Positions 50,201 through 61,056 of a DNA stretch of 64,000 nt are shown here, in pieces; position 1 is the first letter of the stretch; each line of letters begins with the position of its first letter. Location: the NCBI RefSeq assembly GCF_954871325.1, contig NC_088777.1, positions 11,447,366-11,511,365 of the forward strand, written 5' to 3'. The translations under genes and the position numbers were made by a program. This DNA comes from Gordionus sp. m RMFG-2023 (taxonomy: Eukaryota > Nematomorpha > Gordioida > Chordodea > Parachordodidae). Under the pieces are notes generated by a model, which was given only the letters and a program-made list of their open reading frames with translations, was not told the origin of the DNA and made no database searches.

Positions 50201-53044
50201 AGCTAGTTCAATGCATATTTATTTGAAAATATCCTCCCAAACTCGTTAGTAGTCACATGTTACATACAAAGTCCCCCACATATATGCTCTAAATCTGGAA
50301 TATTTATTTAATTATGATTTTCGAAGCAAATTAAGTTTAGAAGGGATATTAAATTTTTAATAAAAACTGTTTTCTTACTATATTGAAATTTGTATATTTA
50401 GATAAATATTTTGAAGCCATTACAACGTTCCTAAATTTCACCACATTTTCGTTGATAGGTAATGTGATAAGCGAAAAAATTAAAAAGGTATAATATATTT
50501 ATTAATTGACCTTTATTAATATGATAGTACTATTATACCGAGCTTCCTAGGGGCTAACAATTAATAGAGTACCAAAAAAAATAATAGAATATAAAAAAAA
50601 TAAGTTAGAGGCCATCTATTTTAAAAAAGAAACAAAAATGCGCTACATAATAGAACCAAAACCAATAAAAATAAAAAATAAAAGTGTAACTTTAAAATAA
50701 AAGCTATAAAAGAAAATAAGTAGACCAATATTAAAACAAAACAAATTAATTCCTAAAAAATTTATACATTAAATTAAATATAAAATAAAACTTATATAAC
50801 TATAGTAAAAAAAAAATAAAAATAAAAACCAAAGAAAAACTAAAAAAAAAATTATACTTGAAATAAGATATTTAATAATCATTGATGTTCTTTTTTGGCT
50901 TCCTTCCTACTCCATATAGAAATTTTATTAAATCATTTTTAAATATACAGAAAATAACCTACAGAGATCAAGGTTTCAAGCCCAGTAAACATTTTAAGGT
51001 CCGATCATTTGCAAAATTGAGCAATTGTTTGAATAATTTTAGCTTTATATTTTGCAAATTGTTTCAAAAAAATTGAAGATAGGATGTAAATAAAATGTTA
51101 AAGGATCGCTTTAATAAATATTTTTTAAATACGAGGACTAAGCTAGCTAGACTTTGTAAAAAAAAATATAGGCCCCGTTCGGCCTGGGGTTGTAATATTT
51201 TTATTCTTACGCCAGGCCCGTATTTTTAAAACTTGACATTTGATGGCCCTTTCCATTCCAGGCTGGGTTTCGTTATCGGACCTGCAAATTTCTCATGTAA
51301 TAATCCTAACCCCATATCATTTTAAACTTTTAAACCCTTCTCTTTTGCTAAGCTATCTGATGGAGAAATAGATTTTAATCCGGAGCTAAATATCTTGATG
51401 TGTTCTTCACAGTCCGTGTTTCTAACTCAACCTTCTGATCCCAGTTCATATTCAAAAATGCTTAAAAATTAACTATTTTCTATTATTCCATAATCAAATA
51501 ATCTTTCAAACATATTTATTTTTAATTTTTTTTGAATATTTGACTTGCAGTTAAATTTATATTGACGAACTATTTGATATTGGGGTTAGAAAGAATCCTG
51601 TGTCTTAACTATTTAATTATTTTTTTCGAGATCCACTACTACCAATCCGAGTTCACAGCGAATATTTCCTTGTAGTACTTTAATTTTACAGTGATGGGTT
51701 TAACGATTCCCAAATAAACAGGGTCACACAAACTGCTTAAAATTAAAAAATCTTTAAAAACAATTTATTTTCTAAAGATCAAAAATAAGGAAGTTTTTTT
51801 TTTAAAAAAAAAAGAAGCTTAAGCAAATTTTTGAACAAATTTTTCCTAAATTTCAAAAATTTTTTTGTAAAAATATATTTTATAAGTAAATGTGACTTTC
51901 ATGCATAAATATTCTTTCTGATAAAATCTTCAATTTTGTTGATTGCCAAATATCTTATAAGACAATTTTTGTTAAGCCCTGACTATAAAACAGCGTATGT
52001 ATTATCTATTATTAAATTGAGATAATATTTAATAACAATATTTTACATTATTGGTTATGTTATTTAACAAATAAATTTCACTCTTATAAAAACTTACTCA
52101 AGCCAGGTCCCAAATGGGTCTGGTTACCCATCCTCCTGAGAGCTCTTTTTATACCCTTGTTTCTATTTTGCAATTACCGTCCAGACATTAGAAAATTACC
52201 GGTTTTGATCAAAAATGACTATGTTTATGTTTTGCTGGGTACTTTGCTAGCAGTTACCAGTGGCTATTTTAGTTCCTTGACTATGATGTACGCTCCGAGG
52301 TAAGGCGGTTATCTTAACAATTTTAAATTTCATCATGCATATTTTTATTTTTACTTTATAAATTCTGTAAGTTGAAGTTCGATTCTGTTCATACAGATAA
52401 AAGTAATGGGGTCACTAATTGATAAGTTTTGTAATTGGTTATAGATAACTAAGTGTTTTGCCAATTTTGAAAAATGAAGCATCCTATTTTTTAAAAAAAA
52501 TATATTAGCACCCATTTAAGCTAATACATTTATAATTTATTTAGTCTTGAGCAAAAGTAAAATGGTAGAAAAAGATTGCTTAAATTTAATATACATTCAT
52601 ATTTTTAGCTGATTTTTGAAGATAGAAAAGCTTGTGCCTTTTCCCCAATTAATTTAATGCTCAATTTTGAATTAGTCCTATTTAAATTCGGGGGAAAAAA
52701 AATAAATCAAATAACAAACTTGGTAAAAACATTTTTCTATACTACTACTACTAGGAGTGAACTTGGTCAGATAGTTTAATATTATATACATTCTGGATAT
52801 CTTATATGCGATCCCCGATTAAATCGAAATATTAGAAATTTACTTAATCTTTTAATTTTATAATATCATATAAATATTTATTTTTACATATTTAATATAT
52901 CTGTTTTCTATATAAAATAGATTAGTCGAACCTCACAGAGCCCCTTTAGCTGGAATGATGACTTCTTTCTTTTTAGTTCTTGGGATATTTTGCGGCTTAA
53001 ATTTTTCATTACTGATTTCAAAATTATTTGAAAAAATTAGATAA
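44246..53044 (+). CDS. Equilibrative nucleoside transporter ENT-C (SLC29 family), eight exons
   Basis: Exons 44246-44358, 44407-44488, 44528-45076, 47105-47218, 47870-47978, 50402-50487, 52103-52299 and 52921-53044 join in frame to 457 residues. TM1 GIGVLIPWNMFINANSYF, TM4-5 GIYQSSIYGLAGSLPMKYT, loop KFYRYYLRTP, TM7 CFGVFFSFFITLTIFP, C-terminal LAGMMTSFFLVLGIFCG. The loop after exon 3 is one codon shorter (exon 4 is 114 nt against 117). TM8 reads FTTFSLIGN, so the family Asp and Arg are replaced and the preceding Asn also differs. It is closest to ENT-B in the first N-terminal residues (DNEHSS) and closest to ENT-A in the TM2-3 loop (KKDKN), so gene conversion among copies is possible. A GGAA microsatellite lies 71 bp before exon 5. 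A possible AATAAA is near 53406. Confidence 0.9.
45127..45275. repeat. GATACC/GATATC word element in ENT-C intron 3
   Basis: ggtacctatcc, ggatatcagg, cgatacctgg, gatatcgggcc and gatacctggcatcgat words occur within about 150 bases. It begins cagaaatacactgatacc; the other end is unclear. Confidence 0.5.
46728..46965 (-). other. GC-richer open segment on the minus strand of ENT-C intron 3
   Basis: The minus-strand open frame 46733-46921 extends upstream without a stop through PPSIPLIKGFLIPHD and reads on as KVNSISVASSSDTTVGHHVS and FPQLKPVQERGS before a stop. Composition is much less A/T-rich than the intron around it and the reading is polar, Ser/Pro-rich. It could be a processed gene fragment or an exon of an unknown antisense gene. 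No family was recognised. Confidence 0.35.
47656..47798. repeat. (GGAA)n microsatellite, about 140 bp
   Basis: Nearly pure gaag/ggaa tetranucleotide array with a few interruptions at the right end, in ENT-C intron 4 just before exon 5. It is open in several frames only because of its repeat content. Confidence 0.98.
48826..48906. repeat. GGAAC/TTCC word cluster in ENT-C intron 5
   Basis: ccggaaacc, cggaatggaaac, tattccgtattctggaac and aacgttc words cluster in about 80 bases; resembles one end of a word element. Confidence 0.35.
49800..49975. repeat. C-rich word repeat (CCCCTACC), related to 56755-56935
   Basis: Contains atgacgatattaccctctg, ccccaccccctaccacc and tctccactccccccc. The distant copy at 56755-56935 has tacgatattaccctcacccc, ctcctacctcc and C-runs in the same order. 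It lies in ENT-C intron 5. Confidence 0.55.
51169..51290. repeat. GGCC word fragment in ENT-C intron 6
   Basis: aggccccgttcggcctgggg, cgccaggcccg, gatggccc and ccaggctggg words are followed by cggacctgcaaat, resembling the CAGAGGTCTGCA family ends. Confidence 0.5.
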
Positions 53045-54500
53045 TAAAATTGTTGTTTAATTAATAAATTCGATATATATCACACATGCAAAGTATCATG
53101 TGTAAACTTGAATCATTCCAGAGATATTGTGTGGCTACGGGGGCTAGTCCCCCTTTCCTACACCAAACTGTTAAACAATAACTCAACCCCTGACCATTTT
53201 AAATCAGTAAAATATTTCAAGCTTGGAATTACTTCGAATGATATCGCTCTATATTCAAATTACCGCTAATTATATTTCTACAGACACTTTATTTGCATTT
53301 TATTTATTTTATATAAAACGTGATAGTTATGTTAACTCAACTAGATATTATATCTATGTTATGTTATGTTGGTATAATATTGATTACATAAATTTATGTT
53401 TTATAAAATAAAACATTATTTTTCATTACACTAAAAATATTTCGCAAGATAAAATGCTATACATAAGGTTTAAAAATTATTTTTTAAAGTCAAGATAGAT
53501 TTAGAATTTTATGCTCAGATTGGCATCTCATAGTCCCGAGTACAAATCCAGTGATTTCAACACACAGGAGATTATTAATATAAATACAATCTGCACTATA
53601 CATCTAGGTTATTCGTAGCTTAGCCTCTCTCCTTGTGAATGCCTTTTCATTACATATATATATTATATATCTAATTACCTTTTTGAACAACTCTAACTGT
53701 AACGAGTTATATTTTGAAAAATTAGCTTGTAACTAGTTAAATTTTGGTATTATGTTTTATGATAAATTTAATAAAAAGTCATGCTATTTGTTAATGTTAT
53801 ATTACTTTTATAAATGTGTATTTACTTGTTTTGCAGTCTAATATATCATGTAATTTCATTCTCTCCGATATTATCATATGGGACAAATATATTTCATATT
53901 TTTTTATTAGTGATATTTTTAGGTTATAAAGTGGATATATATATATATATAATTATGCTTAAAATTTATTTTATTAATAAAGTGTGTAATATATTTTAAA
54001 GGATTAGGAATTAAAATAATGACATAGCCTTTTATGCACATGCCATCTTTATTTTTTAGTTAAATGAAAGAATAATATTATAAGTGAAATTTCTGACAGT
54101 AACAACTAGAATTAAAAAAACTGCCAATGTAATGCATCTGTTAATTTAATTTTTCTATAAAATTTACATCAGATTAGATAAAGTCAGAGTAAATTAATAT
54201 TACTTTTACTTTTAACAAACACATAAATTTGAATTCTATCCAAATAAGAAAGGATTTCACGCTCACCCTCATATACAAATTCCATGTTTTTATCAATTCA
54301 TCTGTCCAAGATCACATATGTGGTTTATTTTTTTCATTTTATTGGTGGTTGAATTTTACTATCTAAAGGCCATCTTATAAATTTAATAATTGTTGCCACA
54401 AAATAAAATATTCTTTTTAAATACTTCTATATTTAAAAGATATATTTGTCCTAAATATTCAACAACATCATAAGCATTTTAACAAATATATTGTATTTTA
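53045..54500. other. Region downstream of ENT-C, no gene seen
   Basis: Includes the likely ENT-C 3' UTR and a short gtaac/gttac word patch at 53695-53745. Otherwise featureless A/T-rich DNA. Confidence 0.45.
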
Positions 54501-54504
54501 TTAT

Positions 54505-55300
54505 ATACCGGTTTAATGGCCCACCTCATTGAGAGTCCAAGTTACTACCTATCCTGATCGCGGTTCATACCGGTATCGTATGAATAAGTCATATCATTTT
54601 TGGTCCCCCACACTCTCTTAGTGGAATGCCACTTAATTTTCCCTTTATATGTTATTAAAACATCTCAGGCTGTTGAAAAAAAGTTGAATTTTAATTTTAA
54701 GGTGTCTCCCTGATATTATAAGACATTTTAAACTATATTAAAGGAATATAATCTATTTGCAGTAAGTTATACAACTTTAGGTGAGGTGAAAAGTGGAACA
54801 TATAAAAAAACAGCTGAGAGGAGATCAAAACTCCGTATGACTTAATTGTCATAGATAATTATGCTGTCTATTTAAGAATGATGGTGGCTCTATATCAAAT
54901 TTAATCTAAAAAACAGTACTCATTTAAAAGGCCTAAATATTTTAGCTCTAGTTTATATCTGATGATATTCTATAATATTTGCTTATGGGGAAAGAAGTTG
55001 GCAGCCAGATATGGCCCAAAAAAACAGGTCGCTCACTTTATCATTTCTATGTTACAATTTAAAATTGTATATCAGAATCAATTCAACCCCATGCTTTATG
55101 TTAGAAGCTTAGCACGTTAGAATATTTTGGACTCTTATTTGCATGTTGAGGCCAATGATTTTATTAGAAACAATCTGCGCTGGGCTGGCGATGGTTCACT
55201 CAAACCGGTTGTTGAATTTTTGCAATGTCTTACAATTTAGTTGTTAATTCGAAGCAAACAATTCATAGGAACCGGTTCATAAAATCAAATTAATAAATAT
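54505..55300. repeat. Two ACCGGT(T) word clusters
   Basis: taccggttt, gcggttcataccggtatcg at 54505-54590, and ggttcactcaaaccggttg, aggaaccggttcat at 55195-55290. They may be ends of one decayed word element or of two. Termini are not defined. Confidence 0.4.
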
Positions 55301-55480
55301 AAATAGAATGTCGGTTCTTAAAAATTTATTTAAAAATAATATAAAATCCGAATCATTGTAAATGACAAAAGGACTATATAACTATAAATACTATTACATG
55401 CTGAGGCCTGTGTTATCTAATACGGTTAGTAATTAGTATTAGATTACTATCGGACGCCATTTTATCTTGTTTACTTAATT

Positions 55481-56641
55481 GATTTCAATATCTAGACATG
55501 TGCCCCAATAGCATTATCGGCCGCGGTATTTCTTAAAACGATCGGCTGGAGGCGTGGAATCGATTTAGACGCCGCCACTAAAATCGGTGACGGCGTCAAA
55601 TATTTTCCTAACTTAAATTTTTTAATTAAAATTAAAAATTCATTGGAAACACTTTTAAAATGAAATTTATGCATGTTTATAACTATAATTTAACGATTTT
55701 ATTAAGTTATCATTGTATAAATATTATTTTATTTAGATTTATAGGACAAAATGATGATCTTTTAGAGTTCACCCCAGCTATGGAAAATACACGCTCGCAG
55801 TGGGTGCTCATAGCTGGAACGCACAGGACTCGAAAAAGATTTGATTGGATAACTAATTAAAAAAATTCACAAATATTTTAAAAATAATCAAAAATATTAC
55901 TCTGAAAATGAGTAATTATTTTTATCCTCATCTTTATCAAGTGCTATTTGCACATATATTACAAAAGATTTTATGTGCAGCAACAATGGTTCTCTTATTA
56001 TTTGTGTCAATTTCTAATATTAAGGATCCAAAATGTTTCAATGCAAAAGAAGGTTTTGCTGCAATAATCTTATGTTAGGGTATTGCAATGTTGCATCCAT
56101 TATTGTTTTAGTCCTGCTATGTTTATATATGATATAATGACAATAAAATAAAAATCATTAAAATTTCCTTTTATAATAAAAATTTTTTATTATATGATGA
56201 GTTTTAGATTACATAAGAAAATATTGTATTACGCCTTATATACTAATTGATGGTCTTATACAAAAGATTTGAAACATCAAAAATTAAAATAATAAAATAT
56301 ATAATAATATTTCAATATCTTTTCTGTAAATTACTAGCCTAATAATAACATATCATCTTGTTACAAATCAAATGTTTTTATAGCAAATAATATTTATTAA
56401 TAAAATTAAAATCGCATTTTTAATAATTTAAAAAATATTTAATATTATTTTTCTTCTAATTACAATTCATAAATAATATATAAAATAAATATTAATAAAA
56501 AAAATGTGTATCACGGCCACGCCGCCTATTTTTACATCGGCGGCGGTGTGTTGAGTGCCGGCACTTTTTTAGGGCGGCGTCATCGTGGTCAAAATCACTG
56601 GCATATTTGACCGACGGCACACAGGTCTAAATATACCCCTG
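55481..56641. mobile_element. hAT-like element, GGCGGCG/GACGCC words
   Basis: The right end in reverse complement begins CAGGGGTATATTTAGACCTG. The left end contains the matching atatctagacatgtgcc. Words gcggtat, ggcgtgg, gacgccgcc, gacggcgtc (55510-55600) and cacgccgcc, cggcggcggtg, gggcggcgtc (56510-56600) lie at both ends. A short open frame at 55660-55860 in the middle (ending TRKRFDWITN) is not identifiable. No flanking duplication was found. Confidence 0.6.
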
Positions 56642-56754
56642 TTAGTGTGTTGAATCAACAAATCCAAGATTATCCCCTTTAACATCAGAACCATTATGAT
56701 CCAACCCTTGATAAATCCACAACTTTAAATGCACTTCAACTATTCCATAAATTG

Positions 56755-56935
56755 ACTTCCGACGAGGATTTCTAGACCCCCCTAATCCAAATACGATATT
56801 ACCCTCACCCCCTCCTACCTCCTACCAAATCTCCAAATTAAGAAGAAAAAAATTCAAATACTCCATCTTATCCTCCATAACTCCATTTAATTTCAAAGGC
56901 GATTCTGCGTCAAACCCCCCCCCCCTTCTTGGTAA
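56755..56935. repeat. C-rich word repeat, sister of 49800-49975
   Basis: acgatattaccctcacccc, tcctacctcctacc and a ten-plus C run, in the same order as in the ENT-C intron 5 copy. Confidence 0.5.
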
Positions 56936-57591
56936 TTAGCCAGATATTGTTTAAGATTATTTTATACCAAAAAAAATGGGGGTATATTTTTATTTTTAAT
57001 AAATACTTACCGAAATGTTTACTTATAAAAAAAACAAACGCCTTCCTACGGGTGAGTAAAAAGTCTATATACTTTTAACTTTTTCAATCTTATTTTACGT
57101 TTTGAGATGATAAACAATCTTAAAATATAAATAAGATTTTTAAATTTTTATGTCCAATTACCAAATTAAGATTTATGCTTTTTCGACAAAATGCAAAATA
57201 TTTTTATCAAATCAAAGAAATATTTATTTTTCTTCCAAACAAGTGTAACATTATTTGCATTTTTTTTTAAGTAAAGAGGTTTTATTTGTCCATGAACATT
57301 TATAATTAATGAAACATCAAAATATATCACATATTTCAAATTTGCCATAAATAAACATTTAAAAAAAATGCTTTGATACGATTTAATCTTCTCAATTATC
57401 TTTAAATTTTTTGAATTTTTCTACAAAACATGTAAACTTTTGATATATTGACACCATTTTCTTGAAAATTTTTTTTCTCAATTTTTATAAGGGTCATATA
57501 AAAAGATATATAAAATATGGAATTTTGGAAAAAAATAGAAATAATAATTACATTTTATATTACTGTATAAAGAAAAAATAATTCTTTTATA

Positions 57592-58175
57592 ATGAGTAGC
57601 TATAAAATCCTTTGTCTAATCTTTGTAACTCTTGTCGTGACTCATTCGGTAAATTCTCAACGTGAGTATATATTCATTTTCGATATTAAATAATTATTTT
57701 TAATAATTGATTTTAAGTTGCCAATCCCCAAGACATAAATAACTTACAAAAAGCAATATATCAAGAGCTGAAGGAACAGACTGAATATATTACTCGATAC
57801 GGTAAATTCTTTCATTCCTTTCTTCTTTAAAAAAAATCTACTATAAATAAATCTCTTGTAAATTTTCATGCATATAAAAAATCTTTCAAGATAAAATCAA
57901 AATTATTTTTAAAAAAATCATCTTTGCTTTTAATATTTTTCAAATTCTGGAATGACTTGAATATTTCGTGATTAAATTATCAATGGGAATTATTGTTCCA
58001 TTTTTAAGAAAAGAGATTTTTATAAACTATTTTTTTTAATAATTATTTTTTATAAAAAGGTATACGAGCGTTTTGCAAGGCTAAATGCGGAGAAGATTCC
58101 AAACTGAGTAGATGTGGCGAATGTCCAGATTATTTAAAATTGCGATTTCCTGACAGAACACAAGCACGCACCTAA
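57592..58175 (+). CDS. Small secreted cysteine peptide B, three exons
   Basis: Exons 57592-57661, 57718-57801 and 58060-58175 join in frame (phase 1 at both junctions, GT-AG) to 89 residues. Signal peptide MSSYKILCLIFVTLVVTHSV with a cut likely near NSQ. The middle domain QKAIYQELKEQTEYITRYG aligns with peptide A. The cysteine module FCKAKCGEDSKLSRCGEC has spacing C-x3-C-x8-C-x2-C. The C-terminus carries a 20-residue tail (PDYLKLRFPDRTQART region) that peptide A lacks because of its earlier stop. AATAAA lies at 58289-58294. Exon 2 is 84 nt in both genes. Family not recognised; a secreted extracellular role is inferred. Confidence 0.77.
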
Positions 58176-58299
58176 TCTCTTTATTTAAATTACTTATAGC
58201 TTGTTTAAAATAGATAATTATTATTGTGATAAATTATAAATTACAGTTTATTATTTAATGTAGATTTTACAATTGTAAAAAATGAGATAATAAACAAAA

Positions 58300-59530
58300 A
58301 AAACGAATTACTATAATTTCTTCAATATCACTTTAAATAAAAAGATTTCTTTTAATTTCTTCAATATATCTTTAAAAAAAAAAGAAAAGAGATATAGAAA
58401 TGAACATATTTTGTATTGTTGGAATATTTTCTGCGAGCCGGTTTCTATAATAATATTTATTAAATAATAAGTCAAATGTTCAATATGGAGTGAAAAATCA
58501 AAATATTTTTTAAAATCTTATATACTATTATTTATTTGAGAATCCAAATAGTAGGCCTGAAAAATATATATATTCACTTATTAATTTGATTACAAAATCT
58601 TACTAAGTAGTTTTATGGCAAAACGGGGTATATCTCATAAGTTAGGGGGAAGAGGAAGGACATATAACATCTTATTAGTAAGTTTGTTGTTTTATATATT
58701 GAAAATTTAATTGTACTTCTCATATTAGGTTGTAACACATTTTGAAGCTTTGTTTATCAATGGTCACAAATATTAATTTTAACTTTATTATTTTATTCAT
58801 TTTTGAAGTATTCTCTTTCTTCGGGCGAATTTTAAGTAACGACATAGGCCAAGCCATTAATTAAAGATACTCGATAATAAAATTTAATTTCCCAATTCTT
58901 TGGAGATTTATTTAGGGTGTGAATAAAAGGGAGATTGGCATCAAACTAGGAAAATATTGAAAAACAAAGGCAAAATAACTATAAACCCTTTTAAGACACT
59001 ATATATGCTGGTTAACGACATAAAATTTATATAATAAATTTTAAAGGAATCCGTCGATATTCATACAAATAAACGACTAACGAATTTGCGTTATTGATAT
59101 TTTTACTAATTAATAAAAAAAAAACACATATTATATAAAGTATATGATACAAAATTTACATTAATTCTTAAAAAATTAATTTGTTTTTAAAAATAATATA
59201 TCTTCAGTTTTTATCAAGGAATTATCCTTTACTATTATTGTGTTAGTTTACATTTATTATTATGTACCATTTATTTTAGTTTTCACTTCGCCATTTTATA
59301 TTTTTGTATATTCATTTATATTCTAATATACTTTTTATATTTTGTTGCTTACAAATTTGACCCACGATTTTATTTTTTATTCAATCCTTTTTTTTCCTTT
59401 AAAACTTTTTATTTTTTGAATTAATAACGTAAAATTATAAATAAAATATTCAAAAAATTTATTTAAATATTTGTAACAATATAAATTTGGCCAATGTTTA
59501 GCAATATCATTTTATTATTATAATAGGTCT
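58300..59530. other. No gene seen
   Basis: A/T-rich intergenic DNA after peptide gene B; only short open frames and homopolymer runs. Confidence 0.45.
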
Positions 59531-59539
59531 ATAATAAAG

Positions 59540-59730
59540 TATTAAACAATTTTTTACAGTAATATATTATGCCCTATTTCATCTAAAAATTAAATAGATA
59601 CCCCTTCCAATAAATATTACTACTTTTAACTAACCCTCATTAAATGCCTGCTCCCTACCCCCCTTCAAACAAAAATTAGAAGCAAACTCTAACTACCCCC
59701 CCCCCCCCTCCCCCGCTCATGCAAACGTTG
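59540..59730. mobile_element. Partial copy of the 2632-2948 element family, altered words
   Basis: Read in reverse complement, the right end is caacgtttgcatgagcgggg, matching CAGCGTCTACATGAGC. The segment tacagtaatatattatgccc and tatttcatctaaaaatt aligns with the centre of 2632-2948. The ggggtagg words are here replaced by C-runs and ctaccccc/ctccctac forms. The other end is not found. Confidence 0.6.
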
Positions 59731-60117
59731 TATGAGCCATATCATTAAAACTTTTCTAAATATGTATTATAAAACATGAAATAACACATATAGAGATAAT
59801 TACTCCTTAATATGAAGAACTTATGTCATATTTCTTAAGCTTTTTAAGAAAACTCGATGCTGCTTCTGATTATGTATAAAATCTATATTTATTAAAAGGT
59901 CAGAACATTTATAATAGTAAGCGTAATTACTTATTTAAGGGTTTCTATGAGCCATATAGTTAAAATGTACATATATTTATTTTAACAAAAAAAATTTTAA
60001 TGTTTAAAATTAAATAAATTACGTACCAATGACATTTCTATGAACTATATTTTTAAAATATCTACATTAATTTTTTTTATTAAAATTTATTTTTAATTAC
60101 TTTTTTATCGTATCGTA

Positions 60118-60300
60118 TCATACACTGGGGAGACATCCCACAATTAAGTGGGCACTCTACCACCCTATAGAGGGCGTCTCCAGTGCAGTGAATTTGCATT
60201 CACTGTTTGGCAGTAATTTACCCTACTGTCAGGGTCCCGTTTAATTTGAGTGGGATGACGGACTCGTGGATGAGCCAGGATCCATTGTAAATAATGTTTA
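60118..60300. other. GC-richer structured block, possible LINE 3' end on the minus strand
   Basis: Contains a hairpin cactggggagac ... gtctccagtg (about 60124-60195), a second palindromic patch cagtgaatttgcattcactg, and, at the low-coordinate edge, tatcgtatcgtatcata, like the short repeat tail of a non-LTR retrotransposon read on the minus strand. Composition contrasts with the surroundings. Family is unproven; an exapted structured element is the alternative. Confidence 0.35.
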
Positions 60301-61056
60301 TTTATTATAAAAGATAAGATAGGAATATGTATTAGAAAAAAAGGGGAGGTTTTTTGATGTTGTTTGTGTAATGAGGTGAAAAAAATTATAAATCAAAAAA
60401 GAAAAAATGAAAAAGGAAAAAAATATAATTCATAGTTAATCAAGAATGGCTTGATTAAGCTAAGATTTGAGGTCTAATTTATTTTGGGAAATATTTATTA
60501 AAAATAAATTGCTAACATTATTTATTCTTAGAATTTTGATGGCATGGCCAAGCCATGATTTTTGATATGTGTGATATTTTTTTTTATTTTTTTTGGTTTG
60601 TAGGTTTGTGTTTAAGAGCGAAAGATAAATTCAAAAATAAATAAACGTACCAGATGAAATATTATCACGATGACATTATGTAATAGATATGACGTCATGA
60701 TGACACTAGATCATGACATTGGAAAATTATAATATATATATTACATAATAAAATATTTTTATAAAGAAATATAGTATATTTTGTATTTGCTCTTAAGAGA
60801 AGATGCCTGTCAAAGTTTTGATCTAGCAGAGATATCCTTTTTCACAAAAACATCTTTTGCCGACTAAACAATCTCACTCATGAGACTTTTGAAATAAGGT
60901 AATTATATTTTATAAATAGTAGTTCTTAAACAGGGAAATCTTTAAATATTGTGAGATATGATATGGATGATCTCAAAAAAACTTTCAGATAATCAATTAT
61001 TATTTATAATCATCATTGGAAATATCATCAAGAAATTTAAAAACATCTGTTAGGTG

